A stretch of DNA of 64,000 nt from contig LS997563.1 in NCBI GenBank assembly GCA_000469685.2, positions 865,369 through 929,368 of the forward strand, written 5' to 3'. Below the pieces are notes generated by a model that worked only from the letters and a program-made list of their open reading frames with translations, was not told where the DNA came from and did no database searches. This stretch comes from Haemonchus contortus. Its lineage: Eukaryota > Nematoda > Chromadorea > Rhabditida > Trichostrongylidae. Below are positions 56,201-64,000 of the stretch, piece by piece (within the stretch, counting starts at the first letter, position 1; every line of letters starts with the position of its first letter). A program made the position numbers and the translations under genes.

Positions 56201-59200
56201 CACACATTAATCGACAATCTAATCAGCCACATTTTTGATCATTTTGTGTGAAAATAGTTGTAGTGGGTCAGCGAAAAACCTTGAATCGCAGTTAGGTTGG
56301 TGACCGCGACCAATGCAACCTCCAGTTTTCCAGTTGAAACGATCCCGAACTTTCTATTTCAGCCGTAAGCTCCCTATTCTCAATAAGTTGTTATTGCAGT
56401 GTTTCACTCATAAATAGTCTAGTGGTCTAACATAGTGCAACCTAACGATGTGAAGTCGGCTGTTTTGCTTTGTGCCATCTCTCCTATTTATTAAGCAGTA
56501 ATTCGGTGTGTCGGTTTGTGTGTTTGTCGATTTTTCTGTCTTTCCGTCCGTAAGACTTTATGATCACGATAAGGGTAGTAGTATGGAAAACTAAACTCTA
56601 TCCTACATTTCCTCCTTATATATAAAGTGGTAACTTGGTGGTGGTTAGGTTGATGGAGTATAGTGAGCAGTGTAGTGAAGTGAGTAATGTGGAGTGAAGT
56701 GTATACTTCAAAACCGATTTTGATCTGCGCTTCGTGACATCGTGCTATGTATGTCTATACAAAAATCGGATGTGATAATGTGATTGAGAAACATTGAGCG
56801 CTAAAGAGCGGAGAAGGAGGTTAGCTCACAGTTGTGCTCAGGAATGTTTCTTAGCTTAATCATACAGTTTTTTGACCTGAGATCCCAATGAAGGAGCACC
56901 GGGGTGAATGAGTCAAATGATTATTCACATACCCCATCCTAGCTATTTGCACAGGTAATCATCTCACTCCCACCCCGGCGCTCCTCCTCTCCTGAGGCGT
57001 AGGTAATATATTCCTTCGCATAAACTTTTCTGCACTCAAGCCCTTTCAGCATAATTAAAGCGTGCCCCCCCCCCCCCCGCCACCCGGCGTAAGCCGGGTG
57101 ACCGGGCGATTTTTATAAATAAGAGATAACAATTAGCCACTAGTCTGATAATATGAATAGAATTCAGAAGAATTTTCATTCAGGTACTACGCTGGCTATG
57201 CGGATAAAAACCATGGCAAGACCATTCCGATTGCTGGTGACTATTTCACCTACACACGGCATGAACCAGTTGGAGTATGCGGTCAAATAATCCCTGTGCG
57301 TTTACTCGAATTATGTTTTGATCTACATTACAAGGAAATATTTATTTTGATTGCCTTTTTCATTTCAATCCGTGCACAGTTCACAGCGCAAGCATCCTCA
57401 CAGTATTGATGGGTTCCTGTTCATCCAGCTCCACAATGCCCTTTCGCTTGGGCAGGCTCTGTCGTATAACTTTAGTCCTTGAGGCATCAAGTGCACTTTT
57501 ACGAAACACTCAATCTCTCATGAAAATAACCACGAAAGGATACTAAACAATGATCGAAACAGCCATATATGAAGTTATGATAGTTAGGAAAACGAGCGGA
57601 CCCTGCTGCGACGGCGCGGTATTAACGCTAGGGAGAAGAAGAAGATAGTTAGGAAAACGATCGAGATTGCCTCTTTTGGAATAGAAATGAATGTAATGTA
57701 CTAAAGTATTTCTATGGGCTCTACCCAAAGGAACATCAGGATAAGTAAACATGTGGGCTGTTGACTTCTACGCCAGAGCTGGAGTGTTTTTTTTTTTTTT
57801 TGAAGGAAGACTGTGTTTATCATAAGTAGCTTTGAATTTCGGAGACAACGTTGTGGTGTTTCTATGCTTGTAGTGGAAACTGTGAACCTTTGGATTTTCG
57901 TCTTATTTTAGCTGTTGTCTAGTTTTTGTTTGTGTCCCGTTAGAGAGAAAATAATTGTAAAAACATGCAGAATTCATGCAGAACCTGGTCTCCCTATTTG
58001 TCTCTATCCATTCGCTTTCCATTTACACTTGTTTTTTTTAAGTGGAACTTCCCACTTCTAATGCAAGCGTGGAAATTTGGTCCAGCACTGGCGATGGGCA
58101 ACACAGTAGTTATGAAGCCCGCTGAACAAACCCCACTTACAGCTCTTCATGTTGCCAGTCTTGTGAAAGAGGTATTTTCAAGGGTACCATAGATTTTTAT
58201 TAACAGCAGAATAAAAATTTCTGTATCAGGCAGGATTTCCCGCTGGTGTAGTGAATCTGTTGCCAGGCTTCGGGCCAACCGCTGGGCGTGCAATAGCCAG
58301 TCATCTTGATGTGGAGAAAGTAGCGTTTACTGGATCAACGCCAGTAGGTCGACTAGTAATGCAGGAAGCAGCGCACAGTAACATCAAAAAGTATGCTTCA
58401 CTCGTCCTTATTTGATTTTTTTCTTTTTGTTGGCGAAGTCGTCCTTTTGTGCTTTTAGAATCAGTCTCGAGCTTGGTGGCAAAAGTCCCAATATCATATT
58501 TGCTGATGCTGATCGTGAGTGTTTGAAAAAGTGAAAATTTTAATAGTGAATCCGTGAGTAGGACATGTCTGTAAAGCATGCAGTTGTTAACCCTCCGATA
58601 TACCACCTCGGCCACTTTCGTTATCAGATTTATTCGAATATAACGCGATGATTTCCAGTTTTTCAGTTAACGAATGTGTTCACCAGGCTCACCACGGTTT
58701 ATTTTTCAACCAAGGTCAGTGCTGTTGCGCGGGATCTCGAGTTTTCGTAGAGGGGAAGGTATGTTTTATTTCTTTTTGCCTGCTATTGCCTTGTCGTTCT
58801 CAGCTACCATTTTCAGATTTACGATGAGTTCGTTGCGCGCTCAAAGGAACTTGCTGAAAAGAAAAAGCTTGGAAACCCGTTCGACTTGAAAACGGAACAA
58901 GGGCCTCAAGTATGGGCACTCTGTTCAAGATATCTCTAGAATGCTCCCGCCTTTTACGATAGTTTTGTTTCATTGATGTTTCATTATATTCAGATCGATG
59001 GAGAGCAATTGAAAACAATCCAGCGGTATGTGGATATAGGCAAAAAAGAGGGTGCTCAACTGGTCACTGGTAAGTGTGCTTTTATCTCTGAGTACTGACT
59101 TCATAGTAGGTATTAATTTCGACTTGTTATTAAAGTAAGCCGAGCTCAGCCCATGTTTAGCCTTTGACAGATCTTACTTTTTTCTAGGAGGAACTAAGTG

Positions 59201-61112
59201 GGGAGACGAAGGATTCTTTTTCAAGCCGACCATATTTGCTAATGTTAAGGACGAAATGACTATCGCGCAAGAAGAGGTTGTTTTTGAAAAATAACTATTT
59301 TCTGTTTCGAAGCGTTCAGGAACCCTTTCATTGATTAATGTTATCTTTTATGTTTAACATGATATTAGGCTCCGATTAATAAGCTATACTCAATCTTGAT
59401 GTTTTCCAATTAGTAGTGTTTTCTTTTCTGCTGGGATTTTGATTGCTCTCTGCTAATTAGAAGGCTACTACTATGGGTTACAAACATAAGTTTTATCATG
59501 CGGTCGATGCAGGCGACAAATCTACTCAAAGAAAAAACAGAGGAAACTGGTTCATACTCACTGAATAAGTGATGATCCAAGTAAAGCAAGAGCTGTCTAC
59601 CCAAAATGCAATGTTCGCTGCATGATGGAACTTGAAGGTGTACTTCATTACGAACTGCTCGGAACAAACAAGATATGTCACTATACTCTTCGCCTGCGTA
59701 GGCTCAATAATTAAGCGAATACGATTAAATCATCGAGACGTTCTCTTTCGACACAGGCCTTCACAGGCATCGCCATGATGACCATGGTCGCTTCGACAGA
59801 GCTCCGTTGAAGACTTCCAACGGAAATTTATTTTTTTTGTCTAGCGTGAAAGGGGACGAGTTTGGAGTCCGGATGATCTTCGAAGCTATGTGAATGCATA
59901 AAACTTGGGAAAACTGCTTTGAGTCTAAATTTTGCAACCGTTCATTCGACTACCACGGAGTCCTCCTGGAAGACAAAAAATCAAAAAAAAAGTAGTTCCA
60001 GAGCCGAACAGTCTAATTGCTGGACTATCAGAAGATATGGTGGCTGAGTACCGGGTACTGATTATCATTGTAGACAGTTTTGCCACATGAGTGCCCCATT
60101 TTGTAAGTTGATTTATTTGTCACCGTTTGAGCCGAGCCCTCTTTCAAAGGCCACTACAAATCTGAATGTAAACGAACGAACGCTAGACCTGCACGTACAT
60201 AAATACTGGGATAATCGTATTCGACAATCCTTCTTGTTCTTATCAATTCGCTCTTTGTCACTTTATAATAGATATGTGTGCAACATAAGTGAATGCTAAC
60301 ATCTTTGCTCTCAATAGATCACTAACTGTCAACGCGCTTTTACAGATTTTCGGACCAGTAATGAGTATCATACGCTTCGACTCGATGGAGCATCTTGTGG
60401 ACATTGCCAACAATACAATCTATGGCCTGGCCGCTGCTGTGATGACAAAAGATCTCGACAAGGCGCTCCATGTTGCGAATAATATCAGAGCTGGATCCGT
60501 CTGGTAGGTGGTGGAGAAAGTCAAAACTCTTGCATCCGTAGAATAGTTTGAGATCAGCCCAAAAATACCTTGGAATACACGTTTTCATGGTTTTCACTCT
60601 CATAACTCATTGATAGAAATGATTTCAGGGTTAACTGTTTCGACGTTTTTGATGCAGCTGCGCCGTTTGGTGGATATAAGCAATCAGGTGACTTTTTTAT
60701 GTATCATTATGACAGCCTCTGCAACGTATCTCATTGGCTGCTTTCGTAGTCTGCTTGCCACTTGTTTATAGACTGAATCTTGATCGATACCGCAGGCGTG
60801 CGCGCTCGCGGGTCGGTCGGCTGACTATGAAAGCGGTCATTGCGTGTCGCATGTGTATCTAGCTGGCCTCTGGCGAATTGCTGAGAATGTTGCAGACGTC
60901 TGTAAGATGTTAGCTTACACCAACGAGCTCTTTACAAGCTTGTTGGCCGTAATTGTCATTATCTTACCTGTCTTCAGAACTTCATTCAGCTGATGGGCAT
61001 TTAAGCAGTAATTTCCTTTCTAGGAATCGGACGTGAACTCGGCGAATATGGGCTGGAGGCCTATACGGAAGTCAAGACTGTGACTATCAAAGTTCCTCAG
61101 AAGAATTCGTAG
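53235..61112 (+). CDS. Mitochondrial aldehyde dehydrogenase, copy 2
   Basis: Tandem paralogue of the preceding ALDH. Exons: 53235-53330, 53411-53539, 54987(or 54996)-55103, 55209-55288, 57184-57295, 58043-58171, 58230-58390, 58459-58514, 58667-58758, 58817-58909, 58994-59069, 59188-59276, 60346-60503, 60629-60687 and 61024-61112 (TAG). They give 511 residues, or 508 if the shorter exon 3 is used. Every exon matches copy 1 in length. Presequence [18 protein letters not shown]; catalytic Asn in IIPWNFP, Glu in LELGGKSP, and Cys313 in the canonical [21 protein letters not shown] precedes the ATG as in copy 1. The expected acceptor of exon 3 reads TTTTGG instead of TTTTAG; the next AG (54994-54995) would remove Ala-Ala-Lys in frame. 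AATAAA at 61175. Confidence 0.94.
56860..57020. repeat. Inverted-repeat element GGAGCACCGGGGTGA family, copy 2
   Basis: GGAGCACCGGGGTGAATGAGT is mirrored by TCACTCCCACCCCGGCGCTCC, with outer TTTTTTGACC / GAGGCGTAGG regions. In intron 4 of ALDH copy 2. A C homopolymer and CACCCGGCGTAAGCCGGGTG hairpin follow at 57066-57100. Confidence 0.6.
60736..60838. mobile_element. HP-family foldback element (103 bp) in ALDH copy 2
   Basis: Left end GGCTGCTTTCGTAGTCTGC, right end CTGACTATGAAAGCGGTC, ATT directly repeated on both sides (60733-60735 and 60839-60841). The core carries GAATCTTGATCGATACCGC as in the 25059 copy. It lies in intron 14; the same intron of ALDH copy 1 lacks it. Confidence 0.8.
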
Positions 61113-61174
61113 ATTTATTTATGCAAAGTTTTATCGATACCTCATGGTGAACTCATATTCATCTACCTCACTAA

Positions 61175-61180
61175 AATAAA
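61175..61180 (+). promoter_or_regulatory. Poly(A) signal AATAAA
   Basis: About 60 bp past the TAG of ALDH copy 2, in an AT-rich 3' flank; expected position for worm polyadenylation. Confidence 0.6.
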
Positions 61181-61749
61181 CATTAAAATCTTCCTGGAGT
61201 TCTTTTCCTTGGATGTTCTTTTCATTGTATTCTTCATTGAAGTTGGTAAATAGTACTTGGTTGGACAAATACTAGGCAATTCTGAATCGCTCAACATCGT
61301 CTTGTTGAAAAGTTTAATGGAAACGAAAATTGCAACACGTTTCGCGAAGTTTCGTTCACGTCAGAAAATCCGACCAATAAACAGGACAGCGTGAGGACTC
61401 AGTAAGTATTCAGTTAGTTTATACAACCCATGACACACCGTGTACCCAGCTTATTCAGAAATGGTTCTGTGGAGGGAGGTCGTACAAGTACGGCTCCTTC
61501 GATAACACTCTTTTGCGCCTTTGGGTTGCGAAACATTGAAAACATTTCCCATTCGCTCTGGTTACATTTTTCAGAATACTGGGCATATCTACAATTTGTT
61601 GAGGTTTGGAGATACCTAGGTTGGCTTCTACATAGGTTGAGCTATGATAGTTAGCGGCACTTCTTTAGACGTAATGATGTCCCTCATAACTTCTCTTTGG
61701 AATGTACGGCATAGTTTACGGTAGTGCAAAGGAAGTATCATATGATTAA

Positions 61750-62160
61750 CCCATTGACGACCACGTGGCCCGCCGGCGGGCCACACCATATAATGCGCCT
61801 GTAGTATTTATATTACTTATCAAGTGTTCTTGTAATTTTTTTTTCATGTTTTCAAGTATCAGCTGAGCTCACAACCTTCTAGAGAATCTTGAAGCATCGT
61901 GGTCCAGGAATCATTCACTTCCAACAACAGTTATAAGAGAAATTAAAAGTTAATGTAAGGACAATACAAAAGGCGCCCTTCGAAAAAACACCTTTACAGT
62001 TGCAAAATTAGAAGTTTCTCTAGGACCACACTGTATGTGGTTTCATTTAGGCCTGATGTAATGTTTTGAAAAGAAGAATTGAAAGAAAAAGGAATCTTAG
62101 ATGAATAAAACAAAAAAATACAACTGCAGTCCACATGTGGACTGCATGGTCGTCAATGGG
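61750..62160. mobile_element. piggyBac-like MITE, TTAA-flanked (copy 2)
   Basis: TTAA stands on both sides (61746-61749 and 62161-62164). Ends CCCATTGACGACCA and the exact inverse TGGTCGTCAATGGG. Subterminal self-complementary blocks GTGGCCCGCCGGCGGGCCAC (left) and GCAGTCCACATGTGGACTGC (right) are themselves perfect hairpins. 411 bp, AT-rich centre, no transposase. Related ends at 3973-4216. Confidence 0.85.
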
Positions 62161-62167
62161 TTAACAG

Positions 62168-64000
62168 TCCCAAAAGCGATAGATATTACGGCAACTTACT
62201 AAAGTTCAATAAGAATGTTGATCCACGCATTGGTGTGAGCGGGAGATTTATTCAGTATAGTTATTCGCCTCAAAACTATGACTTCTCACAATCAGCCAAG
62301 TATTGCCACCTGAACAACGTTTCCCAAATGGGATATTTCTCTAGGTAAGACACACCATTGATATATGATCTTCCTTTGATTGGGAATTCTTGAGATTCGT
62401 CCGGCAGTTTTCAAATATTTTTTCAATCATTGGACTTTTGCTGAAATTGCCTTATTACCTATCGTATGAAACATTCAAACCAATCCGAAATGGAGGAAAG
62501 GATTTAAAGGAACAGGCCTTTCGACGCTAATCGTCTCACGGATGCTCCTCTGCATTCGACTTTCATTCAGAATCGTGGTGGCGTAATGAATGCGTATGCG
62601 GCTTATACAATGATTTGCTGTGGCCAGCCGAGTTCAACTCAGCGCTTTTATCCTTCCAGACGAATCTGGTACCAATTAAATGACCATGGAGGGACGGAAA
62701 GCTTGGTTGGTCTAGGCGGATATCAATCCGGGATTCTAACCCGTGACCATGCGTGTGTGATAAAGCGTCCCTTGCCACTACATCTCCTCTGCTCCTGAAA
62801 TGAAATAAAACAGCAAAGGAAGGTAGGGATTGCTGCTATAATATAACATAGTTGGGAACAGGATTGACGCTGTAAAATAGCTTCCTGTGCGAGTTGGGTT
62901 GGAATTTTGGAATTTTCCATTTGTTTATTGTTAAGCAGCTTATTAGGTGAGAGGTAAGTCAGCTTACGGGATGAATATGTAGTTGAGGGGTGGGGCACAC
63001 TTGTCTTTAATACTACGTCAGAGGGCAGAGAGTAAGAGGTAACAGGTTTCGCTAGCTGCTGCCCATAGTGGTGCTAAGGAACGTTTCTGAGCAGTATATA
63101 GTTTTTTACTCAGCCCTTAGGAAGGAAGAAGCACCAGGTCGGGTAAGTCAATCGAAAGATCAGTTCTCACCCATTCCAGCTTTTTGCACGAAGTAGTCAC
63201 CAACTCACTCCGGCGCATCTCCGCTCTTAAGCCTCACGTGAAACTGTATTCCTTTGGCTAAAAACCGTACCTAGGCATGAGGAATATGCACGAGACCTGT
63301 CGAGAGCTGCATGCAACCAAACAATTGCTACCAGCTCTTCCTAAACAACCGTCGTGAATTGTGAACTGTTGGTTATAAGGGGTATCAAGACATGCACAAA
63401 TCTTGCCAAAGTGTCTGGATTTTTTCCTTGTCCCATGCACCAGTCATAGTGGAACCACCGAGGGTGTCATTCGTAAAATGGTTAAAAAAGGTTTTTAAGC
63501 ACCATCAAGGCTCGCGAATCGGCCAACCTTCTTTCATTCCGCCCTAGCGCTAAATGTTGAAGAAGGGCGATTCCGCTCTCCTCAACGCTCTTATCCAAAA
63601 AACTGTAGTGCAACTTCCTATCTGACCGTCTGAGGTGTGAACTTTTCATCATCTTTCTACCGATGAATACCTGCAAAGCCTTTCAAGTGAGACATTCGAC
63701 CGAATTGGTGCCATGGAGTTAAAGGGTAGTATGCTAGACGCCGGAAGACGGTATTTTTGACAGAATTCCCACAAGATGCGCCAGGCACGCAGCGAAATTG
63801 GGAGTCGGTGGTCGCTGATTTGAACCGTAATAACTTCAATTAGCCAGTAAACCGCGTCGCATTCATTAATATCTGGGCAGGTCACGGGACTTCTACCAGC
63901 CGCCGCTATTGACGTATTTTTTGTTTTCTCTCCATCCTGTTTTCCAGCCATCCCTCTTCAGAAGTGTCGGAACGGAGAAGCAAAGCCCGACATACATACT
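62168..64000 (+). CDS. Partial gene: one clear exon and a possible second at the window edge
   Basis: Exon 62168-62344 is bordered by TTAACAG and AG|GTAAGA. It encodes 58 whole codons without stop, reading SDRYYGNLLKFNKNVDPRIG and later YSYSPQNYDFSQSAKYCHLN, a polar Tyr/Asn/Ser-rich composition. It ends in phase 2. A segment at 63948 behind TTTTCCAG starts in the matching phase and stays open to the window end (HPSSEVSERRSKARHTY). The acceptor of the first exon is formed by the TTAA target duplication of the adjoining piggyBac-like MITE plus CAG. Upstream exons were not found. Family unknown. Confidence 0.4.
62566..62800 (-). repeat. tRNA-derived SINE, copy B
   Basis: On the minus strand: TAGTGGCAAGGGACG (A-box-like), ATCACACGCATGGTCACGGG, GGGTTAGAATCCCGG (B-box-like), TTGATATCCGCCTAG, TTGGTACCAGATTCGTCTGG, AGCCGCATACGCATTCATTA and ATTCTGAATGAAAG. 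It is collinear with 4958-5225. Internal promoter-like boxes at the head suggest a tRNA-derived SINE. Confidence 0.65.
63076..63250. repeat. Inverted-repeat element GGAGCACCGGGGTGA family, copy 3
   Basis: AGAAGCACCAGGTCGGGTAAG is mirrored by AACTCACTCCGGCGCATCTCC, with GAACGTTTCTGAGC and TAGTTTTTTACTCAGCCC upstream as in the 56860 copy. The most diverged of the three copies. The remaining 63260-63940 holds nothing identified. Confidence 0.5.

Noticed and set aside
61430..61654. A 74-codon + frame downstream of ALDH copy 2
   Set aside because: No splice-phase link to the exon at 62168 and no recognisable motif; could not be chosen over chance.

Overview
This window looks like nuclear DNA from a clade V (strongylid or hookworm-like) nematode. 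Coding sequence is split into many short exons joined at GT/AG sites with TTTCAG-type acceptors. Several start codons lie directly behind such an acceptor, as expected for spliced-leader trans-splicing. Introns and intergenic DNA are crowded with Tc1/mariner, piggyBac-like, foldback and RTE-type remnants. Species-level assignment is inference only. All gene models below were assembled by eye from splice sites and reading phase.

Layout, left to right. (1) A multi-pass acyltransferase-3 (OAC/NRF-6-type) gene at 3392-7977 (+). (2) A small 98-codon gene at 10643-12911 (+) with a probable mitochondrial presequence and a dead mariner in its first intron. (3) A SAM-domain gene at 13777-14900 (-). 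(4) A small basic-protein gene at 16640-17096 (-) whose frame is unresolved. (5) A 195-residue C2HC/FLYWCH-like zinc-finger gene at 18155-19350 (-). (6) A repeat-rich gene desert at 19.4-26.0 kb. (7) A 116-codon gene at 26017-27547 (+), probably a small membrane protein. (8) A pair of inverted ankyrin-derived pseudogene arms at 28009-29958. (9) Glyoxalase I (lactoylglutathione lyase), core exons 29986-32879 (+). (10) Two tandem mitochondrial aldehyde dehydrogenase genes of the ALH-1/ALDH2 type at 35519-45624 and 53235-61112 (+). Each has 15 exons of identical lengths in the same order. (11) One or two exons of a gene running off the right edge.

Functional theme. Glyoxalase I and the two mitochondrial ALDHs, all on the + strand, detoxify reactive carbonyls (methylglyoxal, aldehydes), so the 30-61 kb stretch is a local carbonyl-detoxification neighbourhood. 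Whether they are co-regulated cannot be seen from sequence.

Mobile DNA. Three dead mariner-type elements keep their terminal repeats and TA target duplications; one is cleanly nested inside another dispersed repeat. Two elements are bounded by TTAA and start CCCATTG (piggyBac-like MITEs). A 243-244 bp palindromic MITE occurs four times. A tRNA-derived SINE occurs twice. The most unusual family is a foldback element: the terminal motif GGCTGCTTTCATAGTCC stays nearly constant while the GC-rich internal arms differ almost completely between copies. No prokaryotic features, CRISPR array or canonical tRNA/rRNA genes were seen.
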